A DNA stretch of 64,000 bases. Origin: Fundicoccus_A sp052115865 (lineage in GTDB: Bacteria; Bacillota; Bacilli; Lactobacillales; Aerococcaceae). Both the position numbers and the translations under genes were made by a program. Under the pieces are notes generated by a model. It was not told where the DNA came from, did not search any database, and saw nothing but the letters and a program-made list of their open reading frames with translations. The stretch is taken from contig NZ_JBQKME010000013.1 of the NCBI RefSeq assembly GCF_052115865.1, positions 1-64,000 on the forward strand, in the 5' to 3' direction. Shown here in pieces: positions 52,708 to 61,243 of the stretch; position 1 is the first letter of the stretch, and every line of letters starts with the position of its first letter.

Positions 52708-53505
52708 ATGCAATTACAATTAAAAAATATCCATAAAACCTTCGAAGCAGGTACGGTGAATGAAAACCATGTTCTAAAAGGCATCGACTTAAGTCTAGAG
52801 GCAGGAGATGTTGTCACTTTAATTGGTGGAAATGGAGCCGGAAAATCTACCTTATTAAATACCATTTCCGGTGGACTTCAACCAGACGTTGGATCTGTTG
52901 AAATTAATGGGATTGATGTGACCAGTTGGTCAAATGACAAAAGAGCTGGCTTAGTCTCATATGTTTTCCAAGACCCTAAAATGGGGACAGCCTCTCGTTT
53001 GACCATTAAAGAAAACATGGCGATTGCTAATCGACGCGGTCACAAACGGTCATTGCGTTGGGGCGTGCAAAAAAATGATTTACCTATGATGCAAGCACAA
53101 TTAGCCCGTTTAGGTTTAGGTTTAGAAAACCGTTTGACAATGGAAGTTGCCTACTTATCAGGTGGGCAACGGCAAGCATTAACCTTGTTGATGGCTACCT
53201 TATTACGTCCAGAATTGCTACTGTTAGATGAACACACCGCTGCATTAGACCCTAAAACCAGTGAAATGGTACTTGAGTTGACAGAGAAAATCATTACGGA
53301 AGAAAATTTAACCGCCTTAATGATTACCCACAATATGCAAGATGCCATTCGCTATGGGAATCGACTGATTATGTTACACCAAGGTAAAATTATTTTAGAC
53401 GTCAAAGGCGAAGAGAAAAAGAATCTAACCGTCGTTGAATTAATCGAAATGTTCAAACAACAAAGTGGTTCAGAAATCACTTCGGATGCTATGTTGTTGG
53501 CATAG
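52708..53505 (+). CDS. trpZ: ABC ATPase, TrpZ type
   Basis: 265 residues, one base after the permease stop, with RBS GGAGG. Walker A GGNGAGKST near 39-47, Q-loop YVFQDPKMGTA, signature YLSGGQRQA near 147, Walker B LLLLDEHTAALD near 170 and H-loop MITHNMQDA. It powers the importer encoded upstream. The TAG stop touches a minus-orientation AATAAATATC motif (53505-53514), and a terminator follows. Confidence 0.92.
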   Translation: MQLQLKNIHKTFEAGTVNENHVLKGIDLSLEAGDVVTLIGGNGAGKSTLLNTISGGLQPDVGSVEINGIDVTSWSNDKRAGLVSYVFQDPKMGTASRLTIKENMAIANRRGHKRSLRWGVQKNDLPMMQAQLARLGLGLENRLTMEVAYLSGGQRQALTLLMATLLRPELLLLDEHTAALDPKTSEMVLELTEKIITEENLTALMITHNMQDAIRYGNRLIMLHQGKIILDVKGEEKKNLTVVELIEMFKQQSGSEITSDAMLLA

Positions 53506-53521
53506 ATATTTATTTTAAAAT

Positions 53522-53569
53522 AGTAGTGAAGAAGTCATGCAGTTGGCGTCTTTACTACTGTTTTTTTTT
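53522..53569 (+). terminator. Terminator of the TrpXYZ-type operon
   Basis: AGTAGTGAAGA pairs with TCTTTACTACT, followed by G and TTTTTTTTT. Confidence 0.9.
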
Positions 53570-53715
53570 GATTAAATATTTCCGTCTTAAGTCGGTTGTC
53601 ACAAACAAAGTTTTAGGGAATAATTAATCTATCGTATTTTTTTGCTTAAAAATTAGCAATATATTGGAAAAAATTGTTATAATACGATTAGTTACAATTT
53701 ATAGGAGGTCAATGT

Positions 53716-54408
53716 ATGTACCCAATGTATGGATATTATGATTCAACCATATTTTTAGTTCTTATTGGTTCTGCCATTGTTATGTTTGCTCAGTATAAAG
53801 TTCAATCAACCTTTAACCGTTATAATCAGTTAGATTCTCGAAGTGGTATGACTGGGAAAGAGGTTGCGCGTCGTATTTTAGATACTGCTGGCTTACATGA
53901 TGTGGTTGTTGAACAAGTTGCAGGCAATTTAACCGATCATTATGATCCGCGTAATAAAATTTTACGTTTATCACAAGCCACTTATAATGTTAGCTCAATT
54001 GCAGCCATTGCTGTGGCAGCCCATGAAACCGGCCATGCAATTCAAGACAAAGAAGGTTATGCCTTTTTAAGATTTAGATCCTTAATTGCGCCCGTTGTAC
54101 AAATCGGATCATCATTAGCTGTTCCAATGATGTTGCTGGGATTATTATTGAATATTTTTTCCTTGGTTAATCTAGGAATTTTTGCATTTGGATTGGTATT
54201 AATTTTCCAAATCATTACCTTACCAGTTGAATTTAATGCAAGTAGTCGTGCGATTGCTATTATTGATAATCAGCAAATCATTACAGATGAAGAAAAACCA
54301 GCCGCTAAAAAAGTATTAAATGCAGCCGCATTTACTTATATTGCAGCGACCTTGAACTCAGCTCTAACGTTACTTCGCTTTATTTTAATGTCCCGTCGTC
54401 GAAACTAA
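53716..54408 (+). CDS. Zinc metallopeptidase, YugP family
   Basis: 230 residues of the Zn_peptidase_2 family. A membrane helix near 8-28, then the soluble core with DHYDPRNKILRLSQATYN and the zinc motif HETGHAIQ (near 112), then three hydrophobic segments and the downstream LPVEFNASSRAI with the third ligand Glu. The active site probably faces the cytoplasm or lies at the membrane; the natural target is not known. RBS AGGAGGTC. A GTPase gene follows at 20 bases. Confidence 0.9.
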   Translation: MYPMYGYYDSTIFLVLIGSAIVMFAQYKVQSTFNRYNQLDSRSGMTGKEVARRILDTAGLHDVVVEQVAGNLTDHYDPRNKILRLSQATYNVSSIAAIAVAAHETGHAIQDKEGYAFLRFRSLIAPVVQIGSSLAVPMMLLGLLLNIFSLVNLGIFAFGLVLIFQIITLPVEFNASSRAIAIIDNQQIITDEEKPAAKKVLNAAAFTYIAATLNSALTLLRFILMSRRRN

Positions 54409-54427
54409 ATTGAAGGAGTGGCCATTA

Positions 54428-55627
54428 ATGAAATTTTGGCACAAAAATAAGAAGAATTTCGTCACTAAGCAACGTGCAGATGATTTAATCGCAAAAACCG
54501 AGACGGTTGTTAGCGAAATGTCACCCATTAACATCTTAGTAGCAGGGAAAACCGGCAGTGGTAAAAGTACCCTAATAAATGCCTTGTTCCGTGAAAATAT
54601 CGCTGAAACAGGCGTTGGCATGCCTATTACCCAAACCGTTCAAAAGCTCACAAAAGAAGGAATTCCTTTAACCTTATACGATACGAAAGGTCTTGAATTA
54701 CAAGAAGAATCGCAACAGGCAGTCATCAAAGATTTATCAGAATTGATTTCACGACAAAAAAATCTTGGCGAAAAAGAAGCGATTCATGTTGTTTATTACT
54801 GTTTAAATGCTAATATGGCACGAATTGAACAGTATGAGCTGGATTTAATCAAAGCTTTAGGCCAACAATTACCCGTTATTTTAGTGTTAACACAAACCTT
54901 AGGTGAAGAAAATAAAACATTTGAAATTTACATTAATCAATTAGCTCAAGCAATTCCAGTCAAAGCTGTTATCGCCGTATTAGCGAAAGATTTTACACTA
55001 CAAGGCAATCAAAGCATTAAAGCCTTTGGCTTGCAAGAGTTAATTGATAAAACAATTGAATTGATACCTAGTCAGCAATATCAGGCTTTTATCAATGCCC
55101 AACAAATAGATATTCAACGAAAAGTTGACCATGCTAAACGTTGGGCGAAAACATACGTTAAAACTGCCTTCGGGGTAGGCTTTTCGCCAATCCCTATTTC
55201 GGATGCGGCTTTGTTAGTTCCCATGCAAATTACGATGATGGCACACATCACCGCAATTTTTGGTTTATCCTTAGATAAAGCCCAAATTATTAGTGTTTTA
55301 GCAGGTATCGGTGGGACAGGCACGACTACGATGCTAGGAAAATATTTAGTAAGTTCAGCCTTTAAATTAATTCCAGGTATCGGAACAGTCTCAGGTGGTT
55401 TGATCAGTGGGACCACAGCCGCCATGTTAACCATCGCACTTGCTTATAGCTACGTTGAAGTTTTACAAAGAATATTAATCGCTGAAATGGAAGGCAAAGA
55501 TTTACGTCTCAAGGAAATTCAATCCATGATGAATATGAATCTAAAAAATCAATTGGAAATACTCCAACAAGCCTTACCAGAAAATACCCCTCAACAAATC
55601 AAAAAATGGCTCGATCAATTCAAATAA
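54428..55627 (+). CDS. Era-like GTPase with C-terminal DUF697-like membrane region
   Basis: 399 residues from ATG 54428 (AAGGAGTGG upstream; TTG 54410 is rejected because it overlaps that site). G1 GKTGSGKST near 42-50, G3 DTKG near 90, then a NKxD-equivalent LVLTQT near 160. The C-terminal half (from about 225) has hydrophobic stretches with GVGFSPIPISDAALLVPMQITMMAHI, as in DUF697/YcjF-like GTPases that associate with membranes. Role unknown, probably envelope stress or vesicle-like membrane remodelling. Confidence 0.85.
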   Translation: MKFWHKNKKNFVTKQRADDLIAKTETVVSEMSPINILVAGKTGSGKSTLINALFRENIAETGVGMPITQTVQKLTKEGIPLTLYDTKGLELQEESQQAVIKDLSELISRQKNLGEKEAIHVVYYCLNANMARIEQYELDLIKALGQQLPVILVLTQTLGEENKTFEIYINQLAQAIPVKAVIAVLAKDFTLQGNQSIKAFGLQELIDKTIELIPSQQYQAFINAQQIDIQRKVDHAKRWAKTYVKTAFGVGFSPIPISDAALLVPMQITMMAHITAIFGLSLDKAQIISVLAGIGGTGTTTMLGKYLVSSAFKLIPGIGTVSGGLISGTTAAMLTIALAYSYVEVLQRILIAEMEGKDLRLKEIQSMMNMNLKNQLEILQQALPENTPQQIKKWLDQFK

Positions 55628-55644
55628 ATATCACTGAATCAATA

Positions 55645-55686
55645 AAACCCGTCTTAAACGCTAATTAACAACGTTTGGACGGGTTT
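55645..55686 (+). terminator. Terminator of the yugP-GTPase unit
   Basis: AAACCCGTCTTAAACG pairs with CGTTTGGACGGGTTT (one mismatch), then TATGTATT. Confidence 0.75.
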
Positions 55687-55933
55687 ATGTATTCTCCTAG
55701 ATTGGATTTAAACATTGAGTAAATGAATGTTGTTTTGATAGATGGGCAGTGGCTAGATAACTAGAAAAATAAATGGGAAATCATTAAACGCGTTATAGGT
55801 AAATGCAAAAGGTATGATGCGTCCGTCAAACATGCACCGTCAGCCAGTAAATTTAATGAAAAAGAATTAAGTCCAAGAAATTGTGTAATTTAATCGAATT
55901 TTTATACGCATGAAGTAGCCAACTGTTTCATCA
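55687..55933. other. Gene-less stretch, possible decayed reading frame
   Basis: About 250 bases before the second repeat array. A plus-strand frame from an ATG near 55724 gives GQWLDN, a stop, then KNKWEIIKRVIGKCKRYDASVK and more before another stop near 55890. It may be the remains of a gene, but no family is recognised. Nothing else is seen. Confidence 0.3.
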
Positions 55934-56113
55934 ATGAATACCAAAAGTGTCCCTCGTTTTTCTGACGAGTACCCAAAGTGTCCCTCGTTTTTTCGACGAG
56001 TACCCAAAGTGTGCCTCGTTTTTTCGACGAGTACCCAAAGTGTGCCTCGTCTTCTCAACGAGTACCCAAAGTGTCCCTCGTTATCGACGAGTTTAAAACA
56101 TTAGCCTCGTTCC
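55934..56113. repeat. Second array of 31-bp repeats (about six units)
   Basis: Units start near 55934 (degenerate), 55965, 55996, 56027, 56058 and 56087: period 31 with one 29-base step. They have the same core, ACGAGTACCCAAAGTG, TCC or TGC, and CTCGT. The last unit is the same divergent ACGAGTTTAAAAC with ATTAGCCTCGTT that ends the array at 41 kb. Orientation is the same as there. The remaining 56114-56341 shows no clear gene or element. Confidence 0.92.
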
Positions 56114-56341
56114 CCCAAAAAGTATTCGTTATAATTGTTTGTTGTAACTTAAAAGTGAATTATTTTCAGTTGACATTAAGATCAGTGACCTGTGGCCATT
56201 AAACCAGGACCTACACTATTATTGTTACACAAATTTGTAGACTTCCTATGAGAAAGGACACTAAAAATATTTTCTACAAAGCTATCTCGTAACTTCCAAT
56301 AATGTCTAATTTCGTTTCGTGAAAATAAGTGAAGTTTTTTC

Positions 56342-56392
56342 TTGACAATGAGAAATGGGGTCTGTAGTATGTAAATAGTAACCATTACTATT
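56342..56392 (+). promoter_or_regulatory. Zinc importer promoter with Zur/AdcR-like operator
   Basis: TTGACA (56342-56347), a 17-base spacer and TAGTAT (56365-56370). Directly after it lies a perfect palindrome, AATAGTAA-CCA-TTACTATT (56374-56392), over the expected start point. Its TAA-N3-TTA core and place resemble Firmicutes Zur boxes (TAATNNTAATNATTA-like) more than the AdcR box. No regulator gene is nearby. The regulator is inferred. Confidence 0.6.
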
Positions 56393-56411
56393 GTTGAAAG
56401 AAGGGAAATTA

Positions 56412-57335
56412 ATGAAAAATAAAGTAGCACGCAGCTTACTGTCAGTTTTTCTTGTATTAGGCATTCTGTTCACAACAACAAGCCGTATAAAAGCTCAAGA
56501 TAAATTAGAAGTGAAGACAACTTTTTATCCGGTTTATTTTTTAGCCCAGCAAATAGCAGGCGATTTAGCCAATGTAAGTATGTTACTGGATGCCAATCAA
56601 GATCCGCATAATTATGAAATTAGCGCGAGTGATGTAGCCGATGTGCAAAAAGCAGATTTATTTATTTATCAGGATGATGAAATGGAATTTTTCGTTCAGG
56701 ATTTACTTGGGGTGGTTAATCCCGAAACAACCTATGTGCTAGAAGCAACAGCCGACTTAAGTCTATTGGCAGGTGCAGCTGAAGATGAAGACGACCACGA
56801 TCACGACCACGACCACAGTCACGCCTATGATCCGCATACTTGGTTGGATCCATCGTTCTATGCGCAACAAGCTGAAAATGTCTTGAATGCTTTTGTTAGT
56901 TTAGATGAAGCGAATGCGGAAGTTTATCAACAAAACTATCAAGCGCTTATTGATGAACTGAATGCTTTAAATGAAGAATATAAAGCAGCTTTAGAAAATC
57001 GTAGTGATCGTCGCTTTGTGGTCCAACATGCAGCCTTTGGATATATTGCCCATGCTTATGATTTAGAACAAGTTTCCATTGCTGGTCTATCAACTAGTCA
57101 AGAACCCAGTGCGAAAGAAATCGCAACGATGCAAGATTTTGTTATTAAAAATAATGTAGAGATCATTTATGTTGATCCCTCAAGTAATAGTGCGATTGCA
57201 GAAACCGTTGCGCAAGCAAATAATGCCGAACTTCGTCCTTTACGTACCTTAGAAAGTGTATCCTCAGATGAGCTAGCACAAGGTGTTGATTACTTTGATG
57301 TCATGAGGGATAATTTGATTGAATTATCACGTTAA
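56412..57335 (+). CDS. adcA: Zinc-binding lipoprotein-type SBP AdcA/ZnuA, without lipobox
   Basis: 307 residues from ATG 56412 (GAAGGGAA upstream). Cluster A-I metal-binding protein: FYPVYFLAQQIAGD at 38-51, ligand His66 in QDPHNYE, a His/Asp-rich loop at 127-142 typical for zinc, HTWLDP, and later His in VVQHAAFGYI and Asp in YVDPSS. The signal peptide ends RIKAQD with no cysteine. The C-terminal ZinT domain of streptococcal AdcA is absent. It delivers zinc to AdcBC encoded next. Confidence 0.9.
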   Translation: MKNKVARSLLSVFLVLGILFTTTSRIKAQDKLEVKTTFYPVYFLAQQIAGDLANVSMLLDANQDPHNYEISASDVADVQKADLFIYQDDEMEFFVQDLLGVVNPETTYVLEATADLSLLAGAAEDEDDHDHDHDHSHAYDPHTWLDPSFYAQQAENVLNAFVSLDEANAEVYQQNYQALIDELNALNEEYKAALENRSDRRFVVQHAAFGYIAHAYDLEQVSIAGLSTSQEPSAKEIATMQDFVIKNNVEIIYVDPSSNSAIAETVAQANNAELRPLRTLESVSSDELAQGVDYFDVMRDNLIELSR

Positions 57336-57391
57336 ATCCCGTATAGTTTAAATGATTTAACTGGCTATCACTTAAGAAAAAACAGTAGAAG

Positions 57392-58093
57392 GTGAAAGAA
57401 ATCGCAATTATTGAGGTTAAAGACTTGTCATTTTATTATGAACAAGAAAAAGTATTAAATAATATCAGTTTTAGTATCAATACAGGCGAGTTTGTTATTT
57501 TAACAGGTGAAAACGGAGCAGCCAAATCTACGCTGATAAAAAATATTATTGGCTTATTAAAGCCGGCCACGGGAGAAGTAAAGATTGCTAAAGAAAATCA
57601 CTTAGGTGAACCTTTGTCTATCGGCTATGTTCAGCAAAATGTATCATCATTTAATGCAGGCTTCCCAAGTACAGTCCAAACCTTTGTTGAATCAGGACGT
57701 TATAGTAAAAATCGTTGGTTTAAAAAATTAGATGCGGAAGACCATGAACATGTGGAGCGTGCTTTAGCTTCTGTTGGGATGCAGGATATTCGTCATAAAA
57801 AAATTGGTGATTTATCAGGGGGACAAAAACAACGGATTAGTTTAGCCAGAGTTTTTGCGCTTGACCCCGACTTGTTTGTTCTGGATGAACCAACGACAGG
57901 AATGGATGTTAGTTCTCGTGTTAACTTTTATAAACTATTGAAACATAGTGTCAAACATCATGGAAAAACCATCTTAATGGTGACACATGCCGATAAAGAA
58001 ATTGAAGGTTATTACGATCGTGAAATTCGATTGATTCGAGAGGAGGGGTCGCCATGGAGATGTTTCAGTATGACTTCATCCAGCGCGCGTTAA
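57392..58093 (+). CDS. adcC: Zinc ABC importer ATPase AdcC
   Basis: 233 residues if it starts at GTG 57392, but that codon is part of the RBS AGAAGGTG. Family members start near the EVKDLSFYY segment, so a rare ATT start at 57407 or 57410 is plausible; the start is unsettled. Walker A reads GENGAAKST, with Ala in place of the usual Gly before Lys; from memory the same variation occurs in streptococcal AdcC, so it may be normal for the family. Signature LSGGQKQR and Walker B LFVLDEPTTGMD are intact. It powers zinc uptake with AdcA and AdcB. Confidence 0.88.
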   Translation: MKEIAIIEVKDLSFYYEQEKVLNNISFSINTGEFVILTGENGAAKSTLIKNIIGLLKPATGEVKIAKENHLGEPLSIGYVQQNVSSFNAGFPSTVQTFVESGRYSKNRWFKKLDAEDHEHVERALASVGMQDIRHKKIGDLSGGQKQRISLARVFALDPDLFVLDEPTTGMDVSSRVNFYKLLKHSVKHHGKTILMVTHADKEIEGYYDREIRLIREEGSPWRCFSMTSSSAR

Positions 58094-58872
58094 TCGCGGG
58101 GGTAGCAATATCTTTTATTATGCCGGTCATTGGTTTGCTGCTTATATTAAGACGCCAATCGCTATTAGCCGATACTCTTTCGCACATTTCTTTAGCAGGA
58201 GTAGCGCTAGGAGTATTGCTAGGAGTCAATCCGACGATAACAACTCTTATTGTTGTCGTTATTGCTTCTATCATTATTGAGTATTTACGCGTTGCCTACC
58301 GCAATTATTCGGAAATTTCAGTTGCGATGATGATGGCAACAGGCATGGCCGTAGCCCTTGTTTTAGTAAGCCTAAATACAGATTCCAGTAATTTTAGGAT
58401 TGATCAGTATTTATTTGGTTCGATTATTTTGATTCAAACACAAGAAGTATGGATGTTAGCCATTTTAGCTATTCTCATTATCGTTTTATACATCGTATTT
58501 AGAAAACCACTTTATATCTTGAGCTTTGATGAAGCGACCGCCCATACTAGCGGCTTACCTGTTCGCTTGATGTCAGTTGTGTTTTCGATCATTACCGGTG
58601 TTGCGATTTCCATTATCATGCCAATCATTGGTGCGTTACTCATTTCAGCGCTTATCGTTATTCCGTCTGCGACCGCCATTAAAATTTCAAAAAGTTTTAC
58701 CCAAACCATTGTGATTGGTATCATCATTAATTTGATTGGGATATTTATTGGGATTGCCTTTTCATTTTATTATGGTCTACCTCCTGGAGCAGCCATTACG
58801 CTTTGTTTCGTGGCCATTTTCATCATCGTTTCTATTTTTAATCGTATAGCTTCAAAACCCACAAATAAATAA
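58054..58872 (+). CDS. adcB: Zinc ABC importer permease AdcB
   Basis: 272 residues of the ABC-3 metal permease family, RBS GAGGAGGGG. Eight or so membrane segments with LLILRRQSLLADTLSHISLAGVALG, the coupling region DEATAHTSGLPVRLMSVVFSIITG and the conserved IIGALLISALIVIPSATA. It overlaps the ATPase gene by 40 bases and ends the adcACB operon; a terminator follows. Confidence 0.92.
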   Translation: MEMFQYDFIQRALIAGVAISFIMPVIGLLLILRRQSLLADTLSHISLAGVALGVLLGVNPTITTLIVVVIASIIIEYLRVAYRNYSEISVAMMMATGMAVALVLVSLNTDSSNFRIDQYLFGSIILIQTQEVWMLAILAILIIVLYIVFRKPLYILSFDEATAHTSGLPVRLMSVVFSIITGVAISIIMPIIGALLISALIVIPSATAIKISKSFTQTIVIGIIINLIGIFIGIAFSFYYGLPPGAAITLCFVAIFIIVSIFNRIASKPTNK

Positions 58873-58880
58873 CTCTTTAT

Positions 58881-58926
58881 GATAAGTCAGATTCATCTCA
58901 AATGATGTTGTCTGGCTTATTTTTTT
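58881..58926 (+). terminator. Terminator of the zinc importer operon
   Basis: GATAAGTCAGA pairs with TCTGGCTTAT (one G-U pair), followed by TTTTTT. Confidence 0.85.
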
Positions 58927-59083
58927 GTTCTAAAACGGCTAAAGCTTGAAAGGGTCTTTGCTTGATTTTTAGGCATTAAAATAGCAATATTAAATTGAAA
59001 GGAGTAGTTAATTTATTGACTTGAATACCTTTCAAATAAGTTTAATTTCTAGTCAAAGAACCTATGATATAAGGAGGAAAGAT

Positions 59084-60699
59084 ATGAAATTCAAATGGTC
59101 GCTTCTAATGCTACTTATTGGAATTGTATTTTTAACTGCATGTGAGGATAAAACTACTACTACCACTTCAACGAATTCAGATGGCGATTTTGCTATTACA
59201 GAATATAGTGGACCGACTTTATCGATTGTGGTAGGTTCAGAAAATGAAGAACTAGAACCAATCCTTGAAAGCTTTGCTCGTGAAAACAAAAAAATATCAC
59301 CATGGATTACCTAGGCCCACTTGATATTATGCGAATGCTACAAAGCGGTGATATACCCTACGATGCAGTATGGCCAGCCAGCTCTATTTGGCTGACACTA
59401 GGTGATACCAATCGTGTACTAGATCATAGCCAAACGACTTCAATTTCACCCGTTGTATTTGGGATTAAACAATCACTTGCTGAAGAACTTGGTTTCGTTG
59501 GCACAGATGTTTACATAGCGGATATTATTGAAGCGATTGAAAATGACCAATTGAATTTTGCGATGACCTCTGCAACGCAGTCAAACTCTGGAGCTTCAGC
59601 TTATATTGGCTTTTTAACTGTTATCGCAGGTAAAGAGGAAGGGCTGACTTCTGAGGATTTAACTGATGAGGCTGTGAGAGAACAAATTACTACCTTATTA
59701 TCTGGAGTTAATCGCTCCTCTGGAAGTTCTAATTGGTTGGTTGATTTATTTTTATCTGGTGGCTATGATGCAATGGTTAACTACGAAACGCTGATTATTC
59801 AAACCAATTTAGAACTGGAAAAGAACAATCAAGAAACTTTGTATATGGTTTATCCAGTGGATGGTTTGTCGCTGAGTGATTCACCGCTTGCTTATGTTGA
59901 CCATGATAATGATGACATGGAAGCATTGTTTTTAGAACTTCAGAATTATTTATTAAGTGATGAAGCTCAAAATGAAATTGAAAAAACAGGTAAACGCTCA
60001 GCCTATGGGACGATTCGACCTGAAAATGAAAAAGTTTTTCGTTCTGAATGGGGTATGGATACTGAGCGTGTACTGGCTGCCATAAGATGGCCGCAAGCAG
60101 ATGTCATAATGGAAGCTTTATCGCTGTATCAATCTCAATTTAAAAAGCCAGCTTTAACCATGTATGTCTTAGACTTCTCAGGAAGTATGCATGGCGATGG
60201 CTATGATCAAATGATAGCGGCTTTAGAAGAAGTCCTCATCCCTGAAAATGCCGCTGAGAATTTATTGTTAGGAACAAGTGAAGATTTAACTTATCTCATT
60301 CCTTTTGGAAGTGGTGTCTTAGATGTCGAATCTGAAAAAGGTAATGCTGAAGAATTATATACGGATGCAAAAAGTTATGAATTGTCCGGTTCAACTTACA
60401 TGTATGAAGGCATTATTGAAGCTTTAGAACGGCTTGCTTTGGATAACGAAAGTGAACTCGATAAATACAATCCAGCTGTTGTTGTGCTAACAGATGGAAT
60501 GCCAAATGGAGATAAAGATTTTCTTGACTTAGAACGTTTTTATAAGGACTATGCCTACGATATTCCTGTTTTCTCAATCATGTTTGGCTCTGCTTCAGAT
60601 GATGAATTAAGTAAAATTGCCAATTTAACACGGGCTCGTGTCTTTGATGGGCGGGAGAATTTGATTGAAGCATTTCAACAAGTGAAAGGATACAACTAA
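59084..60699 (+). pseudogene. Lipoprotein with binding-protein domain and VWA domain, frameshifted
   Basis: RBS AAGGAGG precedes ATG 59084. The N-terminus MKFKWSLLM with lipobox LTAC is a true lipoprotein signal. The frame stops at 59312 after ARENKK; the adjacent frame continues NITMDYLGPLDIMRMLQSGD and runs to 60699, so a run of seven A (about 59288-59294) lacks one base. The intact product would be 538 residues: a type-2 periplasmic-binding-like domain to about 310, then a von Willebrand A domain with MIDAS residues DFSGS, the Thr in SGSTYMYEG and Asp in VLTDGMPNG. It heads the XpaC-TelA locus. Real decay, slippage or sequencing error are all possible. Confidence 0.82.
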
Positions 60700-60700
60700 T

Positions 60701-61243
60701 ATGAAAGGACAAGGCAGACAAAATTTGTTAGCAATGATTAGTTCAATTGTGACGTTTCTAGTGATGTTCTTTATATTGGATTGGCCGATTATCCTAACGG
60801 TTGTTTTAGCTATCGCGATTTTCTTTGGTGTGTTTATGTTAACAAAACCTGTTTTAAAAATAGGTGATATTGAACTGGAGCGTTTAGCCGATGGTATTCA
60901 GAATCCACTAATCGCTGAAAAAGCACAAAGCTTAAGTGGAATTGCCCAAAATATCTTGGATTATTTAGAAGATGCTCCAAAGGAAATCTCGTCATCGCGA
61001 CATTTTTTGAACTATTATTTGCCTACAGCCAATAAAATTATCGGAAATTATTTACATTTAAAAAGAGCCAATGTTTCGACCGACAAGTTTAATCTCATCA
61101 CGGAACGAACGGTAGAATCTTTGGATTTACTTAATCAGGTCTTTGCTCAGCAAAGAGATAACTATTATAAAGATCAGATGTTAACGTTAGAAGTTGAAAC
61201 AGAATTACTTGAAAAAACGATACGATTGGGAGGAGGTAGTTAA
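60701..61243 (+). CDS. xpaC: XpaC-like membrane protein
   Basis: 180 residues. Two close membrane helices (about 8-50) with few loops precede a helical cytoplasmic part that includes the SLSGIAQNILDYLEDAPKEISSSRHFLNYYLPTANKII stretch typical of XpaC (5-bromo-4-chloroindolyl phosphate hydrolysis protein). The molecular function is unknown. In Bacillus xpaC lies next to the telA homologue yaaN, and here a telA gene lies two genes on. It starts one base after the VWA lipoprotein stop. Confidence 0.8.
   Translation: MKGQGRQNLLAMISSIVTFLVMFFILDWPIILTVVLAIAIFFGVFMLTKPVLKIGDIELERLADGIQNPLIAEKAQSLSGIAQNILDYLEDAPKEISSSRHFLNYYLPTANKIIGNYLHLKRANVSTDKFNLITERTVESLDLLNQVFAQQRDNYYKDQMLTLEVETELLEKTIRLGGGS

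Noticed and set aside
56182..56430. An 82-codon minus-strand frame in front of adcA.
   Set aside because: It runs over the zinc promoter and operator, has no clear RBS and matches no family I recognise. The region is otherwise unexplained, so a decayed gene cannot be excluded.
57500..57530. Walker A of AdcC with Ala in place of Gly read as a broken ATPase.
   Set aside because: I recall the same GENGAAK motif in streptococcal AdcC, and the other ATPase motifs are intact, so it is probably normal for this family.
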